A DNA stretch of 64,000 bases from Larkinella sp049445795 (lineage in GTDB: Bacteria; Bacteroidota; Bacteroidia; Cytophagales; Spirosomataceae): assembly GCF_049445795.1 (NCBI RefSeq), contig NZ_JBMSDT010000018.1, positions 62,001-126,000 of the forward strand, written 5' to 3'. This document shows positions 1-7,745 of the stretch, in pieces. The notes below the pieces were generated by a model, which was given only the letters and a program-made list of their open reading frames with translations, had not been told where the DNA came from and made no database searches. Each line of letters begins with the position of its first letter. The first letter of the stretch is position 1. The translations under genes were made by a program, and so were the position numbers.

Positions 1-684
1 GCTAAACGTATGGACCTGCCCGACGTTGACGGCGTACGACCGGTGGATGCGGACAAACCGCTTGTAATCCAGCTTTTCCAAAACCGTCGAGAGCGGAAGC
101 CGGAGGGCGTATTTTTTGCCGGACGTGATGAAGGTGGTATAAATATCCTCGGCGGCCAGAAACATGATGTCGCCGAGGTTGACTTTGATGTAATGATAGC
201 TCTGTTTGACAAACACCTGTTCGTCGATTTGCAGAATGGTGTCGCGGGTAATGTCCGGTTCGTCGTCCGGCAAATCCGGTCCGGTTTTGGGCGGTTCCGA
301 CGGATTACGGGCAAAGTTATGGATTGCCATGTCGATGGCAATGCGGAGATCGGTGGGGTTGTACGGTTTGGTCATGAAAGCCGCCGGATAGGTCGACTTG
401 GCCCGGGCAATGGTTTCGTCGTCGGAGAACGCCGTGAGGTAGATGACCGGCACCCGCTTCGATTCGGTAATCCGGCGGACGGTTTCGATGCCGTCAAATT
501 CGCCTTTGATGGCAATATCGCAGAGCAGCAGATCGACCTCGTTTTTCCGAAACAGATCAATGGCCTTTGTCCCGTTGTTGGCCATACCGACCACGCAATA
601 CCCGGCCGCTTCCAGCCGGTCGCTCAGCGCCATGGCCAGAATCGCTTCGTCTTCCACAATCAGGATATTGATTTGCTTTTCCAT
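1..684 (-). CDS. LytTR-family response regulator, C-terminus cut by window edge
   Basis: The reading frame starts at the ATG at 684 and runs off the window start, giving 228 visible codons. An N-terminal CheY-like receiver carries acidic pocket residues E11-D12 and the phospho-acceptor D56 in the motif LLLCDIAIKG. The conserved Thr (YLTAFSD) and Lys (MTKPYNP) follow. A linker rich in Pro/Asp leads into a LytTR DNA-binding domain (ILQIDEQVFVKQ, then FVRIHRSYAVN), whose end is missing. It lies downstream of the histidine kinase gene on the same strand, so the two very likely form a two-component pair. LytTR regulators usually bind promoter direct repeats; the target is not known here. A fold-back repeat separates it from the kinase gene. 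Family assignment is secure, the regulated genes are inference. Confidence 0.9.
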   Translation of the reverse strand, partial: MEKQINILIVEDEAILAMALSDRLEAAGYCVVGMANNGTKAIDLFRKNEVDLLLCDIAIKGEFDGIETVRRITESKRVPVIYLTAFSDDETIARAKSTYPAAFMTKPYNPTDLRIAIDMAIHNFARNPSEPPKTGPDLPDDEPDITRDTILQIDEQVFVKQSYHYIKVNLGDIMFLAAEDIYTTFITSGKKYALRLPLSTVLEKLDYKRFVRIHRSYAVNVGQVHTFS

Positions 685-710
685 GACGTTTTTTACAGTA
701 TTCGGTATTC

Positions 711-828
711 CGTTTTCGGTGTTCGTTATTCGATATTCAGTGTTCGATATTCATTATTATTCATCCTTTTTCAACATCAGAATAGCGAATATCGAACACT
801 GAATATCGAATAGTGAAAACGGAAAACT
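711..828. repeat. Fold-back element of the ATTCGATATTC type
   Basis: The left arm at 711-752 consists of repeated words (TTCGTTATTCGATATTC, GTGTTCGATATTC) and its reverse complement lies at 787-828. The inner 26 bp are a perfect match, the outer 16 bp an imperfect one. The 34-base loop is AT-rich. It begins 3 bases after the stop codon of the kinase gene and ends about 25 bases before the regulator start, so it lies inside the presumed operon transcript. A relative with the same words is at 26311-26395. Confidence 0.85.
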
Positions 829-831
829 GTC

Positions 832-2727
832 TCACCCCTGAAGCAAGACGGCACTGGTTTCGTCGACCGGGATGTGCAGGCGAAACAATGCCCCGTGCCG
901 GTTTTCCATCGTGTACTGCCCCCCAAGCTGGTCGGTCAAACCGCCGATGAGTCGTTTTCCGAACGAACCGCCCCGGCTGTGCCACCGCTCCAGGTCCAGG
1001 CCCGGGCCGTTGTCCTGCACTTCCAGCACCATGCCGTCTTCGTTGAGCAACCGGATTTCGAGCCGGGGCTGGTCCGTCAGGCGATACGCGTATTTGAAGG
1101 CATTGGTGAGTAATTCATTCAAAATCAGCGCAATAGGGATGGCCAGGTCGATACTGATCTGCTCGTAATCGCTATGAAACCGGAAGGAGAGCTGCCGGTC
1201 CGAAAAACCGTAGGCATGAATCAGGCTCGTGGTGAGTTCCTGCACGTAGGGGCCAATGTCGATGGACGAAATCTGGTCGGTTTTGTACAACCGCTGGTGA
1301 ATCAGCGACATGACCTCGATGCGCTGCTGGCCTTCCTGAAAGGCTTTGACGGCCTGCTCGTCGGTCAGACGGCTCGATTGCAGGTGCAACAGGCTCGACA
1401 CAATGCTCAGGTTGTTCTTAACCCGGTGGTGCAACTCCTTCATCACCAGCCGCAATTGCTGCGACTGCTGCTCGATGCGGGCCTTGTCCTGCGCCAGTTC
1501 GCGGGTGCGGGCCTGCACTTTCTGCTCCAGTTCAAAATTCTGATTTTTGATCAGTTGTTCGGTCTGGTTTCGGTACGAAATCAGCTTGTTAGCCACGGCG
1601 ACCGAAAACAGGATGGCGTGTGCTCCGGCGCTCATCAGTAGCAGGTTATGAATCGACCAGGCGTAGGTGATAAACCCGTAGATGTACAGCGACAGAAACA
1701 GGATGGCGATAATCGGCACGGTATACGCCACCAAAAACAGAAACGCCGGTTTGTAGCCCCGGGAGTAAAGTTTGATCCCGGCGTACAGCAGAAAAGCCGC
1801 CGAGAGCGGAGCCGCATTCTGGTAGAGCGTCGAAATGCCGGACAAACCCAGGCAAGCCGCCAGAAAGGTGAGCGAAAAGAGGGCAAAAAAGATCCGGAAG
1901 CCGATTTTCATGTACCGGTCGCCCTGCTGGCGGATGCGCAGGAAATAATACGCAAACGTGTTGGAAAGCAGGGCGGTAACAATCGGCAGGCCGAAGTAAA
2001 TTCGCTCGTTCCACTCAAACGGAATCATCGGAAAGGCTTCGTAAAAATGGCCCGAGTAAATCGTAAGCTGGATGCAGAAAAAAAGCAGGTAGGCCGACAG
2101 CCGCAGATAGTCCCACTCGCGGGTGATGAAATACGTGAGCAGTTGGTACAGCACAACGGCCAGAATAATGCCGAACAGCGCTCCGGAGACGGTATTGAGT
2201 TTGTGAGAATTTTGAATCAGCGCGTATTCGGGGTAAATAAAAACCGGAAAAAACTTCCGCGTGAAGCGGCTCATGCGCATCAGGTACGTTCGCTGTTCGT
2301 GCTTCCGCAGCGACAGGCGCATGATGTCGTCGTTGGTAAAGAGGTATTTCTCCGTCAGCGAATACTGCGAACCGCCTTTGCCAATTAGCCGTGCCCTTCC
2401 CTGTTCCCATTCATACAGTTGAATTCCGGCAAAACCGACCGTCGGCACCACGGCGTAAACGTGCTGATCGGTTTCGTTCCGAACCGTAAAACGAAACCAG
2501 TACACATTGTTGGTGTCGACATCCAGCCGGATCTGGTGATAATCGAAAGGCCGGAAGGACGGCCAGACCTTCGCCAGATCGCCAATTCCGGCGGTCGATT
2601 GTACAAAATCGCTGTGGGGCGCCACCGCATACACCTGCTTCACGTCGGTGACGACCACCGGCGTTTCGGCGCGAGTTTCAGAGAGCCAGAGGAGAGTCAG
2701 CAGGCTGCTCAGCCACAGCGACTTCAT
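832..2727 (-). CDS. 7TMR-DISM sensor histidine kinase, HisKA_2 type
   Basis: A protein of 631 residues. The start at 2727 is chosen because it gives a signal peptide (MKSLWLSSLLTLLWL). An earlier in-frame ATG at 2841 would add a stretch that overlaps the upstream gene more. A periplasmic 7TMR-DISM extracellular domain (about 30-165) is followed by seven membrane helices (about 180-385), a coiled coil with a QKVQARTRELAQ motif, and a HisKA_2 dimerisation box ELHHRVKNNLS with the phospho-acceptor His at about 433-434. The HATPase domain has the N box (LNELLTNAFKYAY) and the G1 box (VQDNGPGLD). This architecture senses an unknown external ligand and phosphorylates a response regulator, here most likely the LytTR protein next door. 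Its 5' end overlaps the terpene cyclase gene by 50 bases, which points to translational coupling. Confidence 0.9.
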   Translation of the reverse strand: MKSLWLSSLLTLLWLSETRAETPVVVTDVKQVYAVAPHSDFVQSTAGIGDLAKVWPSFRPFDYHQIRLDVDTNNVYWFRFTVRNETDQHVYAVVPTVGFAGIQLYEWEQGRARLIGKGGSQYSLTEKYLFTNDDIMRLSLRKHEQRTYLMRMSRFTRKFFPVFIYPEYALIQNSHKLNTVSGALFGIILAVVLYQLLTYFITREWDYLRLSAYLLFFCIQLTIYSGHFYEAFPMIPFEWNERIYFGLPIVTALLSNTFAYYFLRIRQQGDRYMKIGFRIFFALFSLTFLAACLGLSGISTLYQNAAPLSAAFLLYAGIKLYSRGYKPAFLFLVAYTVPIIAILFLSLYIYGFITYAWSIHNLLLMSAGAHAILFSVAVANKLISYRNQTEQLIKNQNFELEQKVQARTRELAQDKARIEQQSQQLRLVMKELHHRVKNNLSIVSSLLHLQSSRLTDEQAVKAFQEGQQRIEVMSLIHQRLYKTDQISSIDIGPYVQELTTSLIHAYGFSDRQLSFRFHSDYEQISIDLAIPIALILNELLTNAFKYAYRLTDQPRLEIRLLNEDGMVLEVQDNGPGLDLERWHSRGGSFGKRLIGGLTDQLGGQYTMENRHGALFRLHIPVDETSAVLLQG

Positions 2728-3403
2728 TACGGTTGAAAGCGGCATGACGATGTTGCAGAATAACGTAGATGAGATCCAGAATAAAAACCGCAACGGCCAG
2801 GAGTTGCAGAAAGTACATGGTTGGGTACTTGATCCCGACAAACACGCTCATGGCTCCGTTGCCCAGCAGCCGACACCAGCCCACGGCGGGCGCGAACACA
2901 CTGCCCGGCGGATGTTGCAGGAAGTGATAAATAAACATGGCTTCCATCACGACCGTAATGACGTAAGCCGAGGTAGCACCCATGCTCGTGTCGTAGCCTT
3001 CCTGGTAGAAAAAATAAAAAACCGGAATCCAGAACAGAAAAACCGCCCACTCAATCAGGGCGTGGTACGGCCGGACGATGGGGCTGGAAATCTGTTTGTA
3101 GCCGTACCGGAGCAGGAGGGCAAAGATCAGAATGTCCATGAAAAACCAGACGCGTAGCCCCCAGACGAACAACTGGCCCATGTCGGTCACGATCAGAAAG
3201 CCCCAGGCAAACTCCCAGGCAAAATTGGCCGAACCCGCCAGGCACGGCATTTCGACGTAGCGGTACCGAAAACCGTTCCGGATGATTAGAAAATAAGCCA
3301 GGTTCCAGAGCAGCGTTCCGGCCAGAATCAGACCGAGTTGCACCGGCGTGTAGTCGCAGAAGTTAATCCAGTCGTCGGGTGAGAACGTACAGGGTGTTTT
3401 CAT
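2678..3403 (-). CDS. Transmembrane terpene cyclase, Pyr4-like
   Basis: A polytopic membrane protein of 241 residues with about seven hydrophobic helices. It matches the pattern of the Pyr4/Paq-type membrane-bound cyclases: an early W-N-x-x-Y helix, the box ANFAWEF with Glu64, a W-x-x-x-D helix near 98, and a last helix FILDLIYVIL with Asp210. In fungal Pyr4 the essential acid residues are Glu63 and Asp218, so both equivalents appear present. Family members protonate the epoxide or terminal double bond of a prenylated substrate and cyclise the chain. The gene shares an ATGA overlap with the upstream MpaB-like oxygenase and overlaps the downstream kinase by 50 bases. The substrate is unknown and no prenyltransferase is in the window. 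Family call is by motif memory, without a search. Confidence 0.72.
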   Translation of the reverse strand: MKTPCTFSPDDWINFCDYTPVQLGLILAGTLLWNLAYFLIIRNGFRYRYVEMPCLAGSANFAWEFAWGFLIVTDMGQLFVWGLRVWFFMDILIFALLLRYGYKQISSPIVRPYHALIEWAVFLFWIPVFYFFYQEGYDTSMGATSAYVITVVMEAMFIYHFLQHPPGSVFAPAVGWCRLLGNGAMSVFVGIKYPTMYFLQLLAVAVFILDLIYVILQHRHAAFNRNEVAVAEQPADSPLAL

Positions 3404-4563
3404 TGGTGATGGGGCAAAGCGTCGTAGTCGGAAGCACTTTCGGTGAGGTAGGTGGGAATGTAAAACTGCACCTGCTTGAACTGGTTGAACATCACCGTCA
3501 GCGTTTGCAGGAAGTCGACGGACATGCGGCCGATCATCCAGCGCAGAAACGAATGCCGCTCTTCGACTTGCTGCACTCCGGCACAGAGCAGTTTCATTCG
3601 GTCGGCAAGTTGGTGTTCTTTCGCCAGCGGTTCGGCCGGAATGCCCAGCAGATCGCCAATCGCATCGGTGCAGTAAAACCGGATCAGCGCCGGAATGGCG
3701 TCTTTGAACAAACCGCCCACCTGCTGACGGGCTTCCGCAATCAGGGCCGCCGTGAGCTGCTGACCGGCGGTTGAAACCGCCTGCTGGTGGCGCAGAATGG
3801 TGTAACCGAGTTGCAGGGCACTGGCGTAATCGGGAGCCAGCAGCGCTGGTTCGACGCCGTTCCAGTGGCTGATCACGTTCCAGCAGTGAATATAAGCGTC
3901 TTTTTGGTCTTTCGTAAATGAAAAACCGCTCATTTCAAGTCCTTCCAGGACCAGCGCACTGAAGGCCAGCAGCGTTCCGGCCATGTCTTCCTGGTTGATG
4001 GGCGCACCGTAAACCGCCTGATTCCAGCCCCGTGCGTGGAGGTAATGGCGAATACAGGCGTGTATCAGCCGGACTTTCTGGGCTGTCACGATGCCGCGCC
4101 CGCCGGGATTAAGTCCGCCCGGTTCCATCGCAAAAATGACAAACTGAGCGGTTTCCATCAGCCGCCGAACGAGGTTGGGTTGACCACCGCGGGCCGTCAT
4201 CAACCCGGTTTCGTACAACACCCGGGCACCGTGGGCGCAGGCATAGGTCATGGGCAGCGAGCGAAGCTGGAGCAACAGCGAAATAAACACGCCGTGGGAC
4301 GCAAAGAGGTCCTGCGCGGTTTTGATGGCATCCGGGTTGGCCCAGGCGGGTGGGTGAGCCGTGGCGTCGAGGTACTGGCCGACGCGCCGACCCACGGGGC
4401 CGGGAAACAGATCCGGTTTCAGTTCATAGTTGCGCGTTAGGGTTTGCAGCAGTTGGTTTACCACCCGTAGGTCGTGGTCCTGAATCAAATCGGCCACCAG
4501 GCCGTCGGCCAACGGGTCCTGCCGGGAGCGGAAGGCTTCCAGTTCAGCGACAGTAAACGACAT
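3400..4563 (-). CDS. MpaB/Lcp-like oxygenase (DUF2236 family)
   Basis: A mostly helical protein of 387 residues; the ATG at 4563 is preferred over an upstream TTG at 4593. It belongs to the oxygenase MpaB / latex-clearing-protein family. Visible family features are the segment TAQKVRLIHACIRHYL (Arg, His and second His of the haem pocket type), then NQEDMAGTLLAFS, and the C-terminal helices. Family members are haem b oxygenases: Lcp cleaves polyisoprene and fungal MpaB cleaves the farnesyl chain of a mycophenolic acid intermediate. Here it is first in an operon whose next gene, overlapping by ATGA, is a Pyr4-like terpene cyclase, so an isoprenoid or prenylated substrate is plausible. No signal peptide is seen. 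Family fairly sure, substrate inferred. Confidence 0.8.
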   Translation of the reverse strand: MSFTVAELEAFRSRQDPLADGLVADLIQDHDLRVVNQLLQTLTRNYELKPDLFPGPVGRRVGQYLDATAHPPAWANPDAIKTAQDLFASHGVFISLLLQLRSLPMTYACAHGARVLYETGLMTARGGQPNLVRRLMETAQFVIFAMEPGGLNPGGRGIVTAQKVRLIHACIRHYLHARGWNQAVYGAPINQEDMAGTLLAFSALVLEGLEMSGFSFTKDQKDAYIHCWNVISHWNGVEPALLAPDYASALQLGYTILRHQQAVSTAGQQLTAALIAEARQQVGGLFKDAIPALIRFYCTDAIGDLLGIPAEPLAKEHQLADRMKLLCAGVQQVEERHSFLRWMIGRMSVDFLQTLTVMFNQFKQVQFYIPTYLTESASDYDALPHHQ

Positions 4564-5010
4564 GAGGTAATCGGGATAGGGTTTGTCTGGCAAATATGAT
4601 CAATATTACTCGAAAAGTGATGAACCCTACGACATATTTTGCGGGATGCGGTACCAGATACAGGACGCTGGATTAAAGAGGATTGGGAGGAAATAAGCAA
4701 CAGCCCTGATGAAGAATTCGCCCATGCATCCTGTATCTTCTGTTTTGTCGGACTGTTTGTTGGTTTCCCGAAAGCGCCGGGAGCGGGAAAATGTACCTAG
4801 GGTTTTCCCTAATTTTCAAAAAACGGGGGTTTCCCCTATTTTAAAACCTATCTGTATTATCCTATTTTTGCTAAACAATATTCAATTGAAATCGAGGGGA
4901 GTCAAAAAATAAAGCTCTTTTTGTAACTTTAAAAGACTCCGGACGTGTTACGATAAAAGGCAATTCTGCCCAGATTCCGGCGGGAGTATCCCAGTCAAGA
5001 ATACGAATAG
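4564..5010. promoter_or_regulatory. Divergent intergenic region with putative promoter and inverted motifs
   Basis: 447 bases between the oxygenase gene (minus) and the NarL-type regulator (plus), AT-richer than its surroundings. It contains an inverted pair GGGAAAA (4785-4791) / TTTTCCC (4803-4809), then a GGGGG-TTT-CCCC run at about 4825-4835. A TATTTTTG box at 4863-4870 fits the Bacteroidota -7 consensus TAnnTTTG and points toward the plus-strand regulator. No convincing gene is present. The assignment of the inverted motifs as operators is only a suggestion. Confidence 0.35.
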
Positions 5011-5658
5011 ATGATACGAGTACTGATTGCGGACGACCATAATGTGTTTGTGGAAGGGATTGCGTCGCTAATTTCCGGTTCGTCCGAAATTGAGGTGGCC
5101 GCGCGTTGTTTTGATGGGTCGTCGGTGGTGGAGCAGTTGAGTCTGATGCCGATTGATGTAGTGTTGCTGGACATTTCCTTTCCACACATCGAAGATGGTC
5201 TGGCGCTGTGTGAATACATCACCAAAAGTTACCCAGCCACGCGCGTGATTGCCCTGACGATGCACGACGACGCCAGCCTGATCAAGCGTGTGGTGAAGAA
5301 AGGTGCCCGGGGCTATTTGCTGAAAAACACGACCAAAGTAGAACTGTTGCAAGCCATTCGGACCGTACACGACGAAAAACCGTATTTCAACGAAACCATC
5401 ACGAACATTCTGCTGCACGATGAACCCCGCCACCGAAAACCGGGCAGCGGAACCGGCGTCAAACCGAACCTGACTCCCCGGGAGTCGGAAGTACTGACGC
5501 TGATCTCGCAGGGATTGACCACCCAGCAAATGGCGACCCAGTTGTTTGTGAGTGTGAAAGCTATTGAATTTCACCGCAGTAGTTTGCTCATGAAGTTCAG
5601 TGTTCCGAACACGGCCCTGCTGATCAAAACCGCAATGGAATTGCATTGCATCGACTGA
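5011..5658 (+). CDS. NarL/LuxR-family response regulator
   Basis: A protein of 215 residues with a CheY-like receiver followed by a LuxR-type helix-turn-helix. The acidic pair D8-D9, phospho-acceptor D54 (VVLLDISF), conserved Thr (IALTMHDD) and Lys (GYLLKNTT) are all present. The DNA-binding part reads LTPRESEVLTLISQG, then TTQQMATQLFVSVKAIEFHR. The partner is almost certainly the TPR/HisKA_3 histidine kinase that starts 104 bases downstream on the same strand. This NarL-type pair is the regulator nearest to the SusC/SusD/GH26 locus, which has no sigma/anti-sigma or hybrid sensor of its own, so control of that locus is possible but unproven. Confidence 0.92.
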   Translation: MIRVLIADDHNVFVEGIASLISGSSEIEVAARCFDGSSVVEQLSLMPIDVVLLDISFPHIEDGLALCEYITKSYPATRVIALTMHDDASLIKRVVKKGARGYLLKNTTKVELLQAIRTVHDEKPYFNETITNILLHDEPRHRKPGSGTGVKPNLTPRESEVLTLISQGLTTQQMATQLFVSVKAIEFHRSSLLMKFSVPNTALLIKTAMELHCID

Positions 5659-5730
5659 CCAACGGTTTTTCATCGACAAGACAATAAAGTAATACTCCAA
5701 TAGGTTTTATAGACTTTAGGTTTACAAACA

Positions 5731-5738
5731 TAACTTTG
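5731..5738 (+). promoter_or_regulatory. Putative Bacteroidota -7 promoter element
   Basis: The octamer TAACTTTG matches the TAnnTTTG consensus and lies 25 bases before the kinase start at 5763. The upstream -33 region is only a weak match. It could let the kinase be transcribed apart from the regulator. Confidence 0.4.
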
Positions 5739-5762
5739 TATTTTCATTTGATTATAAGTCTA

Positions 5763-7541
5763 ATGATGAGCGGTTGGGTCGGTCGGCTCTTTCGAAGCGG
5801 TTTTCTAGGCGCAGTGCTGGTGCTGGGCTTCGGAGCCGGGATGTCGGCGGTGCAGGCCAGTCCCGAAACCGCGTCGATCGATAGTGTCAAAAATCAGATT
5901 AGGCAGTGGGTGCAGGACCGGGAGTTTGCGCAGGTGGCCAAAGCCTACGAACACCTGGGCTGGTTGTATCAGCAGCAATATGGTTACAACAAGTACACGC
6001 TCGATGCATATTTCAACGGCATGAAGTATTACCACCTGCGGGGCGATTCGCTGGGGTACTACAACGTCCACATCCGGATCGGCGATTATTATTCGCAGGA
6101 TGTGTTCATGCAGCCGTACGCCAGGCAGTACCTGACTAAAGCGCTTCAGTATTTCACGCGGAAGCAGGACATGCCGAAAGTGATCGAGTGTCGACTGGCT
6201 TTTGCCAACCTGGCGCAACGGAAAGATCCGATTCCGAAAACGTTGATTGCGGAACTGCGGGAAACCGAGCGGATGAGTGTCCGGTTTAAGCAAACGCATT
6301 CGCAGGCGTTTGCGCTAAACTTGCTGGCTAACACCTATTTACGAAACAAGCAGCCGGACTCGGCCCAGTATTTTGCCAGTCGAAGCCTGACGCTGGCCCG
6401 GCAGTTGAATACCACCTGGATGATAGCGCTGAACTACTTTTATCTAGGCCTCGTCGAACAGTTTAAAAACCGCCCGCAGGAGGCTATTGCCGCCTACCGG
6501 AAGAGCTACCAACTGGCCGAATCCGAGAAAAACGTGTCCATGCTCCGGGAGTTGTCGCGGCATTCGGCGGATAGTTATTCGCACAAGGGCGACTACAAAA
6601 AGGCGTACGAGAGTGCCCTGAAGACGCTGAATTTTACAAACCAGTTCTACTATTCCGAACAGACGAAAAGCATCCGGCTGCAGGAACTCGACAGCCAGGT
6701 GAAAACGCTGGCCGTGGAAAAACAACTGGCCGAGGAGCAAAACCGGCACCAGCGCATGCTGACTATTATGCTGGGGGTCGGCCTGGTGATCAGTGTATTA
6801 GGCGTGTTTGCATTAATCTTTGGCCGGCGACAGCAGAAACTCATCAATCATCAACAAACTGTGATTGCGCAGCAGCAGATTCAGGAACTTGAACTGAAAT
6901 CGTTACAGGCCATGATCGACGGGCAGGAGAGCGAGCGAAGCCGGATTGCCCGCGATCTGCACGACGGCCTGGGCATTCAGCTTTCCCGGATCAAGCTGTT
7001 TGTGGAAGCGCATCAGGAGCAGTTGCCGCTGTCGGTGAAAGAACCGCTGAACCAGTTTCTGGACGAAGCCTGTACGGAAACCCGGCTGATTTCGAGTGAC
7101 TTGCGGCCGTATGCGCTCTCGACGTTCGGCCTGATCCCGGCGCTGGAAGACCTGGTGCAGAAGTTGAATCTGGTGAACGAAACCGCCCTGACACTTGAAC
7201 ACTACGGTGAGGTTCCGGCCCTGGGCGACGAAGCCTCGGTGATGATGTACCGGGTGGTGCAGGAATTGCTGAACAACGCACTGAAACACGCGGAAGCCGA
7301 AACGATTACGGTGCAAATGATGACCAATGACGAGGCCGTACTGATCAGTGTGGACGACGACGGCAAGGGCGGAGATTTCGAAGTTAATCCGGCTAAAGGC
7401 AACGGAATCGCTAACATCAACTCCCGGATTGCCTACCTCGGTGGCCAGGTGATGTGGCAGAGCGAACCCGGCAAAGGAACCTCCGTCATGATTTCGCTGC
7501 CGATGCACAAACTGGTCAAAAACTCATTAATAACAGTCTGA
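5763..7541 (+). CDS. TPR-containing sensor histidine kinase, NarX/DesK-like
   Basis: A protein of 592 residues. The start at 5763 (or 5766) is the first ATG and gives a signal peptide (GFLGAVLVLGFGAG). The periplasmic half is all-helical with tetratricopeptide-like repeats (for example ALNYFYLGLVEQFKNRPQEA). A coiled coil and one membrane helix (MLGVGLVISVLGVFALIFG, about 335-355) follow, then a second coiled coil. The HisKA_3 box is SRIARDLHDGLGIQ with phospho-acceptor His400, and the HATPase domain has LNNALKHAEA and VDDDGKGG. It pairs with the upstream NarL-type regulator. TPR kinases of this layout are common in Bacteroidota and their ligands are mostly unknown. No signalling residue is missing. 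Confidence 0.92.
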   Translation: MMSGWVGRLFRSGFLGAVLVLGFGAGMSAVQASPETASIDSVKNQIRQWVQDREFAQVAKAYEHLGWLYQQQYGYNKYTLDAYFNGMKYYHLRGDSLGYYNVHIRIGDYYSQDVFMQPYARQYLTKALQYFTRKQDMPKVIECRLAFANLAQRKDPIPKTLIAELRETERMSVRFKQTHSQAFALNLLANTYLRNKQPDSAQYFASRSLTLARQLNTTWMIALNYFYLGLVEQFKNRPQEAIAAYRKSYQLAESEKNVSMLRELSRHSADSYSHKGDYKKAYESALKTLNFTNQFYYSEQTKSIRLQELDSQVKTLAVEKQLAEEQNRHQRMLTIMLGVGLVISVLGVFALIFGRRQQKLINHQQTVIAQQQIQELELKSLQAMIDGQESERSRIARDLHDGLGIQLSRIKLFVEAHQEQLPLSVKEPLNQFLDEACTETRLISSDLRPYALSTFGLIPALEDLVQKLNLVNETALTLEHYGEVPALGDEASVMMYRVVQELLNNALKHAEAETITVQMMTNDEAVLISVDDDGKGGDFEVNPAKGNGIANINSRIAYLGGQVMWQSEPGKGTSVMISLPMHKLVKNSLITV

Positions 7542-7745
7542 CAACTATTCCTAAATCCTTAACGCATACCTTCAAAGTTCATGCCTGATTGACTGCTCTC
7601 TTGTGACCGTAGCGGACTGCTCCATCGCCGGAGCACCTGACCCGCCAACGGTTTGATTTTTCACCAAAACCGGATTTCGATTGCCTTACTCCCAAGCTTG
7701 TTTTTCGGGAGCGTGGCCCTTTTTGTCCCTTTTTTTCAATAACGT

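Noticed and set aside
711..828. CRISPR-like array or tandem repeat locus
   Set aside because: The words are not evenly spaced with unique spacers; the arms are inverted, not direct repeats.
4709..4912. Plus-strand open frame of 67 codons in the divergent promoter region
   Set aside because: Low-complexity, AT-rich composition, no recognisable domain and it covers likely promoter elements.
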